Source of the DNA: Bubalus kerabau
Lineage: Eukaryota > Chordata > Mammalia > Artiodactyla > Bovidae
Reading direction: 5' to 3'
DNA: 64,000 bases
NCBI RefSeq assembly: GCF_029407905.1
Contig: NC_073632.1
Coordinates: 58,390,964-58,454,963, forward strand
Under the pieces are notes generated by a model. It had not been told where the DNA came from. It did no database searches and saw only the letters and a list, made by a program, of their open reading frames with translations. The first letter of the stretch is position 1. Every line of letters starts with the position of its first letter. The position numbers and the translations under genes are program-made. Positions 48,681 through 58,770 of the stretch are shown here, piece after piece.

Positions 48681-49239
48681 TTCATTTTTGCTGACTCTGA
48701 CAATCCTAAGCATATAGAGCATAATTTGCATGCCCTAGAGAGGGTCAGGGCTGGAGTGTAGGATCAGGCTATGTGCCTGATGCAGATGAAAAGCCTCTTG
48801 TGCAGATGTGGACCGTGGTCAGGCTATATAGTGTAAAAATTCAAGTCTTCCTTTGCTGGAAGCCTAAAAGTTTGTTTTCAGAGCCACACAGCTTTCAGGG
48901 CTGGAGAGAGACAGGCTCGTGAAGGCACAGCCCTGGGTGAGGCCGATGGCCCTGCTGGGATCCATCGTGCCAGGCTCTCCACTGTGTTTCTTCCCGTCCT
49001 CCCTCCACTATGTGCTCTGGCGTTTGGGGACAGAGCAGCCTGTGACACCTGGGGTGGTGGTGAGCCACCTAGGGTCCAGCCCTCGAGCCGGCTGAAGGGG
49101 GCGCGCTGGAGTCTTCGTGCAGAGAGCGCCCAGCTTCTCTCTGGAGCAGGGGAAGAGGAGAAAGGGTCGGGGTGGGGGGCAGAGAAGAGGCTGAAAGTTA
49201 ACTAGCAAAATCACTCAAATGATCTCCTGTCTTCCTTTT
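48681..49239. other. Unique sequence, GC-rich in its second half
   Basis: 48900-49190 is GC-rich with several CpG and short overlapping frames on both strands. No exon supported. Confidence 0.4.
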
Positions 49240-49480
49240 CCCTGACTCGGCCTCATTAACACGAGGAGGCTAATATTTGACTCAGGAGCGAAGGCAGGAC
49301 TGACGCGCTCTCCAGGGGCTCTGTTAAATGTCATAAATTGCAAAAGCGCAGCTTGAGGAGTTTGTGAATGGCATCTGAGCCCGAGGCCATCTAGTAATAT
49401 TTATACTGTGGAAGTTCAGCCTTTCCCCACCTTTGGAAAAAGTTTCCGATTTGTTTCAGAGGATGTCCATCTTAATCACT
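49240..49480. promoter_or_regulatory. Candidate conserved noncoding element
   Basis: This is a repeat-free, moderately CpG-containing stretch with dense transcription-factor-like words: ttgactcagg (AP-1-like), gtcataaattgcaaaa (Cdx- or C/EBP-like), gctaatatttgactcagg and tttggaaaaagtttcc. There is no open frame across it. The sequence alone cannot show conservation, so this is a suggestion based on its difference from its neighbours. Confidence 0.25.
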
Positions 49481-49755
49481 GCTTCGGGCGCTCTAATGGG
49501 CAGGCTTCTCAGTTCCCTGCTGCCAGGGGAAGGGCCGGGAAAGATGCGAGACTCCATACTGCGGGGCATGCTCGCCCAGGCTCAGATTCCGGACTTTTAC
49601 TCCACCCCATGCCTTCTTTCTCTTTGGGGTGCAGTTAGGAAACAGGTCTCCATCTGTCCTGGGCCAAGAGACTCATACTTATTTTTAGTCTATAAAATCC
49701 AAAGAATGAATTATATATTCCTGTTTAGTCATGTCCAAAGGGTGTGAAACTCTTC

Positions 49756-49783
49756 GGGGGGGTGGGGGGGTGGGGTGGGGTGG
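49756..49783 (+). other. Strong potential G-quadruplex
   Basis: Runs of 7, 7, 4, 4 and 2 G are separated by single T bases over 28 bases, the pattern for a very stable parallel quadruplex with one-base loops. Confidence 0.8.
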
Positions 49784-49854
49784 ATGAATGTCACCAGTAA
49801 TAAGGAAATAATAACATACTGAAAACTTATTACTTGCCGGGCCCCCTGTTCTAC

Positions 49855-50126
49855 TGCTACTGCTAAGTCACTTCAGTCGTGTCCAACTCTGTACGACCAC
49901 ATAGACGGCAGCCCACCAGGCTCCCCCTGTCCCTGGGATTCTCCAGGCAAGAACACTGGAGTGGGTTGCCATTTCCTTCTCCAATGCATGAAAGTGAAAA
50001 GTGAAAGTGAAGTCACTCAGTCGTGTCCGACTCTTAGCGACCCCATGGACTGCAGCCTACCAGGCTCCTCCATCCATGGGATTTTCCAGGCAAGAGTACC
50101 GGAGTGGTGTGCCATTGTCTTCTCCG
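49855..50126 (-). mobile_element. Bov-A2 SINE
   Basis: Reverse dimer: gctactgctaagtcacttca to ccatttccttctccaatgca, the gaaagtgaaaagtgaaagtg linker and a second unit ending tgccattgtcttctccg. Confidence 0.94.
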
Positions 50127-50186
50127 AGGCTATATGCTATTATATTATTTATGTTTATCATGCTATGTATTAGGTCTAAGCAGTCT

Positions 50187-50400
50187 GTGCTGTGTGTGCT
50201 GTCACTTCAGCCTTGTCTGACTCTTTGCTACCTCATGGACTATGGCCTGCCAGGCTCCTCTGGCCGTGGAATTCTCCAGGCGAGAATATTGGAGTGGATT
50301 GCCATGCCCTCCTCCATGTGATCTTCCCCACCGAGGGATTGAACCTGGGTCTCTTGCATTGCAGGTGGATTCTTTACCCACTGAGCCACTTGGGGAGCCC
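50187..50400 (-). mobile_element. Bov-tA SINE
   Basis: cacttcagccttgtctgact, tacctcatggactatggcct, ggcgagaatattggagtgga, gagggattgaacctgggtct, cactgagccacttggggagc. Reverse, complete. Confidence 0.93.
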
Positions 50401-50529
50401 AATAAGCAGTATATGTACCTATATACTACATGTGTAATTTATCAGCTTAGATATATAAACTATATAAATGTATATATTTATTTTCATACACCCACATATA
50501 TATAACAGTTCCATATATATATATATCTC

Positions 50530-50640
50530 AGATCAGATCATATAACTGTGAGGAGGTGGATATTGTTCTATCCCCGTTTAAAGGCTGAGAAACTGAGGCT
50601 GGCTCTTAACCGCTAATCTCTCTTGCAGATCCAAGTAAAG
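50530..50640 (-). mobile_element. MIR fragment (antisense)
   Basis: tgaggaggtggatattgttc, tatccccgtttaaaggctga, gaaactgaggctggctctta: antisense MIR core, short. Confidence 0.55.
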
Positions 50641-50689
50641 GGTTGCGCTAGCTGCTCACAGTTAGGTTAGCTTCTGAACCCCCAAAGTC

Positions 50690-51130
50690 TGGCCTTCTAG
50701 GCCGTTCACAGTTTGTCCCCAACTTGCCTTTTCAGACTTATTTTGCACAACTCATCCTTGGATACAACTCAGATGTGGCTCTACTTTCCCTGAAGTCACC
50801 AGGCACATTCCTCCTCTGAGACTCCGTCTGCTGGGCATGTTGTGAATGTTGTCTGCCCATCTCTTTATAAAGAAAAAAAAATTCCATCCACACAATTCCA
50901 TCAGGTCCTACCTTCTACCCAGACACCCTCGTGGCCAATCCAGACCGTCGAGATTTCTCTCTTCCTCTGAATTAGTGGAAAACTGCTCCTCAGTCGGGTA
51001 AACCTGGACAGCCTTGAAGTTGCTTTGTGTGGCTGCTCAAGTCTGATGCTGTTTCTTGATGACTCATTTCTTTGTCTTGTTCCCAAACTAGATTATAAAC
51101 TTCAGGAGGGAAGAGGCTTTGAATGAACAT
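50690..51130 (+). mobile_element. L2-type LINE remnant
   Basis: ggccttctaggccgttcaca, cctgaagtcaccaggcacat, ttctacccagacaccctcgt and near the end aaactagattataaacttca, ggagggaagaggcttt resemble an L2 3' region. Strongly diverged. Confidence 0.45.
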
Positions 51131-52389
51131 AAAGGCCCCTCAGTCAGAGATACTGGAGGATAAGGGGTAAGTGCTTTGTTTTATACTTACTGGCTCTTGA
51201 AAGAACCACAAAAGAGGTAAGTGGTTCTCTTCTTTGGCAATTGGGATGCTCCTGGTATCTCTTGGAATAGGTGAGGTCTGAGATTTAAGACTGAACATAA
51301 GCAGACACTCATACAATACCGGCCTTACCCAAATTCTATTTTCCTGAAATTATTCCATAAAAGCCATGATAAGATTGTAGCACTGCAGTGAGTTTGTGTT
51401 CTTACAGGAACACAGAGTCACTGGTTACAAGCAGCAGGCCACTCTGAGCTGGACTTTCCCTTTCTTTCTGGCATGACTTGGGTGACCACAGACTCAGGAG
51501 GCATTAGCCTGGGGTACGTCAGTGTTACTTGAGTCATTGTCCCATCAACTGTCGTGAGTTCCCACTAATTGCCTCCCCTTAAGTGCAAAGCAATGACTCG
51601 GAAAGGCCGGACGTCTGACTGAAGATGTAGGGCTGAAGTCTAGCGATGCCAGCACCAACTTGGTGTCCAGTCATGAATGGTTCACTAAATTGAGCTCATG
51701 CTTATTTTTTGATGTAAAAGTGAGCTAAGATGGGGGATTGAAAGGAAGAAAAATTATGCTGAAGTGTTTTTGGCTTTCACAAAATTTGGTGAGTTTTGCA
51801 GGACTTTTTCTAATTGAACACTTGGGTGTCTTAGGGAGCATTTGTTTTTTGTGGATGAGATAAACTAAAGGTGAACTCTTTCTGGAAATGTGTAAGCATT
51901 TTGTGCCTATGCCCTTGGCGAAGTATCCAAGCTTACACCCATGGTCCTCTGGTCTCCACCTTTCCTCAGCTTTCTTCACTGCCCTGAGAGGGCTGTTTGT
52001 TCTCATGGTAAGCAGAGGAGAACTTCTGGGGACAGAGAGTGATGACTGCTTTTCTTTTGTGTTCATCATAAAGATTGATAATCTGCATATAATTTCCATA
52101 TTGGGCTGTAAGTAGGAGTAATTATAAAATAATTAAATGTGCTAAGAGTGGTCAGGTCTGTTAAAAGAACAATTATGTAGCTAATTCCTCTGTGTTGCCT
52201 TCACTTTGAGTTAAAATGAAATAATTTGAAATAGAATATCAGCTTTCAGAATGAACATTTCAGAGCCCTCTTTTGTTACACAGTTTACCTGTGATAGAAT
52301 TTATTTTTTCTTTCTCAAAGCTTAATGAACAGATTCGGTCTTAGGACTTCCAACCAGTGCAGAGACAAAGAGAATTCAAGACTGTGCCA
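51131..52389. other. Unique sequence, no gene seen
   Basis: A 124-codon minus frame (51725-52099) contains several Lys/Ser stretches but no recognised domain. The overlapping plus frame argues for chance. No exon called. Confidence 0.4.
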
Positions 52390-52540
52390 TGGTTGAACTG
52401 TCCCCATTGCATTTGTTCATGCTTCTGTTAGAAGCCTGCCAGTCTTTCAGCATCTAGTTCAAATACCACCTTCTATTGAAGATATTCTGTTATCTGAATT
52501 ATCTTGAGTTCCTCCCTGATCATGATACACACTACTTCTA
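52390..52540 (+). mobile_element. L2-type remnant
   Basis: atctagttcaaataccacct and agttcctccctgatcatg match the L2 3' order, with the BovB insertion just after it. Confidence 0.4.
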
Positions 52541-52551
52541 TAGTAGAACTT

Positions 52552-52941
52552 CAGTTCAGTTCAGTTCAGTCACTCAGTCATGTCTGACTCTTTGCGACCC
52601 CATGAATCTCAGCATGCCAGGCCTCCCTGTCCAACACCAACTCCCAGAGTTCACTCAAACTCACGTCCATTGAGTCGGTGATGCCATCTAGCCATCTCAT
52701 CCTCTGTTGTCCCCTTCTCCTCCTGCCCCCAATACCTCCCAGCATCATAGTCTTTTCCAGTGAGTCAACTCTTTGCATGAGGTGGCCAAAGTACTGGAGC
52801 TTCAGCTTTAGCATCATTCCTTCCAAAGAACTCCCAGGACTGATCTCGTTTAGAATGGACTGGTTAGAACTCCTTGGAGTCTAAGGGACTCTCAAGAGTC
52901 TTCTCCAACACCACAGTTCAAAAGCATCAATTCTTCGGCCC
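52552..52941 (-). mobile_element. BovB LINE 3' end (outer part of a rearranged copy)
   Basis: It starts with four cagtt-type pentamers, then follows BovB backwards to agcatcaattcttcgg. Against the corresponding part of the + copy at 56.7-57.08 kb I counted about 15 differences in about 160 bases. The inner part of this same copy, by contrast, is almost identical to the + copy. Confidence 0.95.
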
Positions 52942-53137
52942 TCGCTGGGAGGGATTGGGGGCAGGAGGAGAAGGGGACAACAGAGGATGAGATGGCTGGA
53001 TGGCATCACTGATTCAATGGACATGAGTCTGGGTGAACTCCAGGAGTTGGTGATGGACAGGGAGGCCTGGCATGCTGCGATTCATGGGGTCGCAAAGAGT
53101 CAGACATGACTGAGCGACTGAACGGAACTGAACTGAA
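52942..53137 (+). mobile_element. Inverted BovB 3'-end segment embedded in the minus BovB copy
   Basis: About 196 bases of BovB 3' end in sense orientation (gctgggagggattgggggca to aacggaactgaactgaac) sit between the outer and inner parts of an antisense BovB. The expected antisense text simply resumes at agctttcttcacagtcc. No clear TSD surrounds the segment. Confidence 0.9.
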
Positions 53138-54265
53138 CAGCTTTCTTCACAGTCCAACTCTCATATCCATACATGACTACTGGAAAAACCATAGCCTTGA
53201 CTAGACGGACCTTTGTTGGCAAAGTAATGTCTCTGCTTTTGAATATGCTGTCTAGGTTGGTCATAACTTTCCTTCCAAGGAGTAAGCGTCTTGTAAAATT
53301 TCACGGTTTAGCCACCATCTGCAGTGATTTTGGAGCCCCCCCAAAATAAAGTCTGACACTGTTTCCCCTGTTTCCCCATCTATTTGACATCAAGTGATGG
53401 GGCCAGATGCCATGATGTTAATTTCCTGAATGTTGAGCTTTAAGCCAACTTTTTCACTCTCCTCTTTCACTTTCATCTAGAGGCTTTTGAGTTCCTCTTC
53501 ACTTTCTGCCATAAGGGTGGTGTCATCTGCATATCTGAGGTTCTTGATATTTCTCCCAGCAATCTTGACGCCAGCTTGTGCTTCATCCAGCCCAGCGTTT
53601 CTCATGATGTACTCTGCATATAAGTTAAATAAACAGGGTGACAATATACAGCCTTGACGTACTCCTTTTCCTATTTGGAACCAGTCTGTTGTTCCATGTC
53701 CAGTTCTAACTGTTGCTTCCTGACCTGCATACAGGTTTCTCAAGAGGCAGGTCAGGTGGTCTGGTATTCCCATCTCTTTCAGAATTTTCCACAGTTTATT
53801 GCGATCCACACAGTCAAAGCCTTTGGCGTAGTCAATAAAGCAGAAATAGATGTTTTTCTGGAACTCTCTTGCTTTTTTGATGATGCAGCAGATGTTGGCA
53901 ATTCGATCTCTGGTTCCTCTGCCTTTTCTAAAACCAGCTTGAACATCTGGAAGTTCACAGTTCACCTATTGCTGAAGCCTGGCTTGGAGAATTTTGAGCA
54001 TTACTTTACCAGTGTGTGAGATGAGTGCAATTGTGCAGTAGTTTGAGCATTCTTTGGCATTGCCTTTCTTTGGGATTAGAATGAAAACTGACCTTTTCCA
54101 GTCCTGTGGCCACTGCTGAATTTTCCAAATTTGCTGGCATATTGAGTGCAGCACTTTCACAGCATCATCTTTCAGGATTTGAAATAGCTCAACTGGAATT
54201 CCATCACCTCCACTAGCCTTGTTTGTAGTAATGCTTTCTAAGGCCCACTTGACTTCACATTCTAG
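53138..54265 (-). repeat. Left arm of a 1,128-bp BovB inverted repeat
   Basis: Every position x I checked here pairs with 109832-x on the other arm (55567-56694), at both ends and in the middle, so there is no net gap. The 162-codon frames of the two arms (53477-53965 minus, 55867-56355 plus) translate identically. The 1,301-bp loop (54266-55566) is the 5' half of the + BovB copy. Identity stops abruptly at 54265, which is also where this antisense copy is truncated. Confidence 0.95.
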
Positions 54266-54292
54266 AAAGCCTTTTATTATGTTTATCATCAA
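53477..54292 (-). pseudogene. BovB reverse transcriptase fragment (left arm copy)
   Basis: Two minus-strand frames (54292-53966 and 53965-53477) are in the same phase, split by one stop codon. Together they cover the fingers and palm of an RTE-type reverse transcriptase, which copies the element RNA at a nicked target. Visible motifs are the NKASGGDGIPVELFQ region, GFRKGRGTRD, FIDYAKGFDCVD (palm motif A type), GVRQGCILSPCLFNLYAEYI, and the catalytic YADD box near the C-terminal end. The endonuclease and the rest of the C-terminal domain are missing. Stops plus 5' truncation make it dead. The first 9 codons (MMINIIKGF) come from flanking DNA, not BovB. It retains Glu and Thr at two places where the + arm has Val and Ala. 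Confidence 0.92.
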
Positions 54293-54340
54293 AAACCCAT
54301 AAAATAAGACAGATTTTACAGAGTTCTAAGTTCTAAGTTC
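54266..54340. other. Spacer between the antisense and sense BovB copies
   Basis: About 75 AT-rich bases (aaaacccataaaataagaca, then ttctaag repeated) that I cannot place in BovB with confidence. They probably represent the original target DNA. Confidence 0.4.
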
Positions 54341-54376
54341 GACATTCTAGGAATCAGCGAACTAAAATGGACTGGA

Positions 54377-55267
54377 ATGGGTGAATTTAACTCAGATGAC
54401 CATTATATCTACTACTGTGGGCAGGAATCCCTTAGAAGAAATGGAGTAGCCATCATGGTCAACAAAACAATCCGAAATGCAGTACTTGGATGCAATCTCA
54501 AAAATGACAGGATGATCTCTATTCATTTCCAAGGCAAACCATTCAATATCACAGTAATCCAAGTCTGTGCCCCAACCAGTAATGCTGAAGAAGCTGAAGT
54601 TGAATGGTTCTATGAAGACCTATAAGACCTTTTAGAACTAATACCCAAAAAAGATGTCCTTTTCATTATAGGGGACTGGAATGCAAAAGTAGGAAGTCAA
54701 GAAACACTTGGAGTAACAGGTAAATTTGGCCTTGGAATACGGAATGAAGCAGAGCAAAGGCTAATAGAGTTTTGCCAAGAGAACACACTGGTCATAGCAA
54801 ACACCCTCTTCCAACAACACAAGAGAAGACTCTACACATGGACATCACCAGATGGTCAACACCAAAATCAGATTGATTATATTATTTGCAGCCCAAGATG
54901 GAGAAGCTCTATACAGTCAGCAAAAACAAGACTGGGAGCTGACTGTGGCTCAGATCATGAACTCCTTATTGCCAAATTCAGACTTAAATTAAAGAAAGTG
55001 GGGAAAACCACTAGACCATTCAGGTATGACCTAAATCAAATTCCTTATGATTATACAGTGGAAGTGAGAAATAGATTTAAGGGCCTACATCTGATACACA
55101 GAGTGCTTGATGAACTATGGATGGAGGTTTGTGACATTGTACAGGAGACAGGGATCAAGACCATCCCCATGGAAAAGAAATGCAAAAAAGCAAAATGGCT
55201 GTCTGGGGAGGCCTTGCAAATAGCTGTGAAAAGAAGAGAAGTGAAAAAGAAAGATACAAGCATCTGA
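54377..55267 (+). pseudogene. BovB apurinic-like endonuclease domain remnant
   Basis: One reading phase covers this interval, broken by a stop at 54623-54625. It encodes the AP-endonuclease-like domain that nicks target DNA for priming. Before the stop: DDHYIYYCGQESLRRNGVAI and the FNITVIQVCAPTS strand. After it: the GDWNAKVG motif (54671 on), HKRRLYTWTSPDGQHQNQID, and the GADCGSDHELLIAKF motif with the conserved Asp-His pair near 54940-54980. The linker to RT follows until TGA at 55265. The catalytic-type residues are still visible, but the stop and later frameshift abolish a functional polyprotein. The domain start is truncated. Confidence 0.88.
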
Positions 55268-56355
55268 ATGCAGAGTTCCAAAGAATGGCAAGGAGAGATA
55301 AGAAAGCCTTCCTCAGCGATCAATGCAAAGAAATAGAGGAAAACAACAGAATGGGAAAGACTAGAGATCTCTTCAAGAAAATTAGAGATACCAAGGGAAC
55401 ATTTCATGCAAAGATGGGCTCAATAAAGGAGAGAAATGGTATGGACCTAACAGAAATAGAAGATATTAACAAGAGGTGGCAAGAATACACAGAAGAACTG
55501 TACAAAAAAGATCTTCATGACCCAGATAATCACAATGGTGTGATCACTCACCTAGAGCCAGACATCCTGGAATGTGAAGTCAAATGGGCCTTAGAAAGCA
55601 TCACTACAAACAAAGCTAGTGGAGGTGATGGAATTCCAGTTGTGCTATTTCAAATCCTGAAAGATGATGCTGTGAAAGTGCTGCACTCAATATGCCAGCA
55701 AATTTGGAAAATTCAGCAGTGGCCACAGGACTGGAAAAGGTCAGTTTTCATTCTAATCCCAAAGAAAGGCAATGCCAAAGAATGCTCAAACTACTGCGCA
55801 ATTGCACTCATCTCACACACTGGTAAAGTAATGCTCAAAATTCTCCAAGCCAGGCTTCAGCAATAGGTGAACTGTGAACTTCCAGATGTTCAAGCTGGTT
55901 TTAGAAAAGGCAGAGGAACCAGAGATCGAATTGCCAACATCTGCTGCATCATCAAAAAAGCAAGAGAGTTCCAGAAAAACATCTATTTCTGCTTTATTGA
56001 CTACGCCAAAGGCTTTGACTGTGTGGATCGCAATAAACTGTGGAAAATTCTGAAAGAGATGGGAATACCAGACCACCTGACCTGCCTCTTGAGAAACCTG
56101 TATGCAGGTCAGGAAGCAACAGTTAGAACTGGACATGGAACAACAGACTGGTTCCAAATAGGAAAAGGAGTACGTCAAGGCTGTATATTGTCACCCTGTT
56201 TATTTAACTTATATGCAGAGTACATCATGAGAAACGCTGGGCTGGATGAAGCACAAGCTGGCGTCAAGATTGCTGGGAGAAATATCAAGAACCTCAGATA
56301 TGCAGATGACACCACCCTTATGGCAGAAAGTGAAGAGGAACTCAAAAGCCTCTAG
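55180..56355 (+). pseudogene. BovB reverse transcriptase, right arm copy, with an in-frame stop
   Basis: A single phase runs 392 codons with one internal TAG at 55864-55866, then a terminal TAG at 56353-56355. It includes the linker (KERYKHLNAEFQRMARRDKK), the thumb-proximal WQEYTEELYKKDLHDP, and the RT core with FIDYAKGFDCVD, GVRQGCILSPCLFNLYAEYI and the YADD catalytic box. Relative to the endonuclease phase upstream it is frame-shifted within 55180-55267. Downstream remnants (to about 57070) encode the C-terminal domain in other phases. Both TAG codons also occur in the left arm, and the second is absent from the BovB copies at 59.6 and 60.9 kb. A third TGA interrupts the phase near 56441. 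Nonfunctional. Confidence 0.92.
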
Positions 56356-56694
56356 ATGAAAGTGAAAGAGGAGAGTGAAAAAGTTGGCTTAAAGCTCAAC
56401 ATTCAGGAAATTAACATCATGGCATCTGGCCCCATCACTTGATGTCAAATAGATGGGGAAACAGGGGAAACAGTGTCAGACTTTATTTTGGGGGGGCTCC
56501 AAAATCACTGCAGATGGTGGCTAAACCGTGAAATTTTACAAGACGCTTACTCCTTGGAAGGAAAGTTATGACCAACCTAGACAGCATATTCAAAAGCAGA
56601 GACATTACTTTGCCAACAAAGGTCCGTCTAGTCAAGGCTATGGTTTTTCCAGTAGTCATGTATGGATATGAGAGTTGGACTGTGAAGAAGGCTG
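55567..56694 (+). repeat. Right arm of the 1,128-bp BovB inverted repeat
   Basis: This is the partner of 53138-54265. Shared private text includes ggctaaaccgtgaaatttta before caagacgcttactcc, where other copies here have a catgaaattaaaagacg-type sequence, and the G7 run near 56490. Only a few substitutions are seen (for example at the codons giving Val versus Glu and Ala versus Thr). Confidence 0.95.
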
Positions 56695-57090
56695 AGCGTC
56701 GAAAATTGATGCTTTTGAACTGTGGTGTTGGAGAAGACTCTTGAGAGTCCCTTGGACTGCAAGGAGATCCAACCAGTCCATTCTAGAGGAGATCAGTCCT
56801 GGGTGTTCTTTGGAAGGAATGATGCTGAAGCTGAAACTCCAGTACTTTGGCCACCTCCTGCGAAGAGTTGACTCATTGGAAAAGATTCCGATGCTGGGAG
56901 GGATTGGGGGCAGGAGGAAAAGGGGACGACAGAGGATGAGATGGCTGGATGGCATCACCGACTCGATGGATGTGAGTTTGAGTGAACTCTGGGAGTTGGT
57001 GATGGACAAGGAGGCCTGGCATGCTGCGATTCATGGGATCACAAAGAGTCAGACACGACTGAGTGACTGAACTGAACTGAAGTGATAGTG

Positions 57091-57601
57091 CTTTTTAGTT
57101 TATGAAACATTTTCACATATCTCATTTTTATCCTCATAATAACCTTGTAAATACACACAGTATTGCAGATTTATAGCTTATGAAACAAAAGCTGACATGA
57201 CTCAAATCAAGAGTTTTAAATTCAAATGCCCATAGGAGCTAAGCAAATATAAATACAAAGCAGTCTGTTCAGGTGTGTATCGGTCAGCATAAAGTATGGA
57301 CAGTAACAAAATGATCCCCAAATCTTGGTGGCTTGTATCAACAAAGGGTTATTAATATTTCTCAATCAGGTTTCATGTTCATTGCAGATGCACTGTGGTC
57401 CTGTTCGATCTATCCTCACTCTGGAATTCAGGCTGACAAGCAGGGACATTGCTGGGAGTGAGGCAAGAGAAAATATGGTACAGCCATGTGATGGCTTCTG
57501 AAGATCTTACCTGGAAGTGGTGCGCATCTCATTTGCTCACTAATTAAAACATGTCCTTTTCTTCAAGTTTCTCTAGTATTAATAGATCTGTTTGAAAAGG
57601 A
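57091..57601. other. Unique sequence, no gene seen
   Basis: No supported feature. A weak antisense-MIR trace lies near 57110-57190 (tcctcataataaccttgtaa). Confidence 0.4.
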
Positions 57602-57835
57602 CAGGACTTCCCAGGTGGTGCTAGTGGTAAAGAACCTGCCTGCCAGTGCAGGAGACATAAGAGATGCAGGTTGAATCCCTAGGTTGGGAAGATCCCCTGG
57701 AGGAGGGCCTGGTAGCCCACTTTGTATTCTTGCCTGGAGAATGGAATGGACAGAGGAGCCTGGTGGGCTACCGTCCATAGAGTCACAGTGAGTCAGACAT
57801 GACTAAAGTGACTTAGCATGCACACACACACACAC
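57602..57835 (+). mobile_element. Bov-tA SINE with (CA)n tail
   Basis: ggacttcccaggtggtgcta, tgccagtgcaggagacataa, gaagatcccctggaggaggg, gaggagcctggtgggctacc, ctaaagtgacttagcatgca, then a short CA run. Confidence 0.94.
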
Positions 57836-57861
57836 ATGAACAAGACATCCATCCTGCATTC

Positions 57862-58430
57862 AGATCAGATCAGATCAGATCAGTCACTCAGTCGTGTCCG
57901 ACTCTCTGCAACCCCAGGAATCGCAGCATGCCAGGCCTCCCTGTCCATCACCAACTCCCAGAGTTCACTCAGACTCACGTCCATCATGTCAGTGATGCCA
58001 TCCAGCCATCTCATCCTCTATCGTCTCCTTCTCCTCCTGCCCCCAATCCCTCCAGCATCAGAGTCTTTTCCAATGAGTCAACTCTTCACATGAGGTGGCC
58101 AAAGTACTGGAGTTTCAGCTTTAGCATTATTCCTTCCAAAGAAATCCCAGGGCTGATCTTCTTCAGAATGGACTGGTTGGATCTCCTTGCAGTCCTAGGG
58201 ACTCTCAAGAGTCTTCTCCAACACAACAGTTCAAAAGTATCAGTTCTTCGGCGCTCAGCCTTCTTCACAGTCCAACTCTCACATCCATACATGACCACAG
58301 GAAAAACCATAGCCTTGACTAGACGGACCTTTGTTGGCAAAGTAATGTCTCTGCTTTTGAATATGCTATCTAGGTTGGTCATAACTTTCCTTCCAAGGAG
58401 TAAGCGTCTTTTAATTTCATGGCTGCAGTC
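57862..58430 (-). mobile_element. BovB LINE 3' fragment with (CAGAT)n tail
   Basis: The element tail complement is four cagat pentamers rather than the cagtt type of the neighbours. It then runs back through the 3' end to ttttaatttcatggctgcag. The minus frame 58086-58544 encodes the C-terminal RT-associated region (RRLLLGRKVMTNLDSIFKSR and onward). 5'-truncated. Confidence 0.95.
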
Positions 58431-58444
58431 GGGGTTGGAAAACT

Positions 58445-58770
58445 GATTCATGTTCATGAGCTGGATCTGGCCCACTGCTTGTTTTTGTGTGGCTTGTGAA
58501 CTAAGAATGATGTTTAGGTTTTTAAAAGATTGAAAAAAAGTCAAAAGAAAAATAATATTTTGTGAGATGTGAAACTTACATGAAATTAAGATTGTAGCAT
58601 TTTTGTAAATAAAGTTTTACTTAGATGAAGCCACTCATTTGTGTGTTGTCTGTGGCTGCTGTCATGATGTAGTGACAGAGATGAGTAGTGGTGGCAGACT
58701 GTATGGCTCACACAGCCTCAAGTATTTGCTGTCTGGCTCTTTACAGGACAACTTTGTTGTACTCTGTCTT
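58445..58770. mobile_element. hAT-type DNA transposon fossil
   Basis: tctggcccactgcttgtttt, gtaaataaagttttacttag, ccactcatttgtgtgttgtc, tgtggctgctgtcatgatgt, atttgctgtctggctcttta. The order matches a well-known old mammalian nonautonomous element. No transposase. Confidence 0.6.

Larger units (their letters stand above)
54341..57090 (+). mobile_element. BovB LINE, long 5'-truncated sense copy
   Basis: About 2.75 kb, the longest BovB in the window. It starts inside the endonuclease coding region (acattctaggaatcagcgaa), runs through the RT and ends in the gactgagtgactgaactgaa tail. A full BovB is about 3.2 kb, so only the 5' end is missing. The reading frame is broken by several stops and at least one shift. 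Its 55567-56694 portion pairs with the antisense copy upstream. Confidence 0.95.

Noticed and set aside
53654..54019. 121-codon + strand open frame, duplicated at 55813-56178 on the minus strand
   Set aside because: It is the antisense shadow of the BovB RT frame in both inverted arms. Identity between the two comes from the inverted repeat, not from selection on a protein.
54341..57090. A functional BovB retrotransposon
   Set aside because: It is 5'-truncated, with stops at 54623 and 55864, a frameshift between the endonuclease and RT phases, and more stops after 56353.
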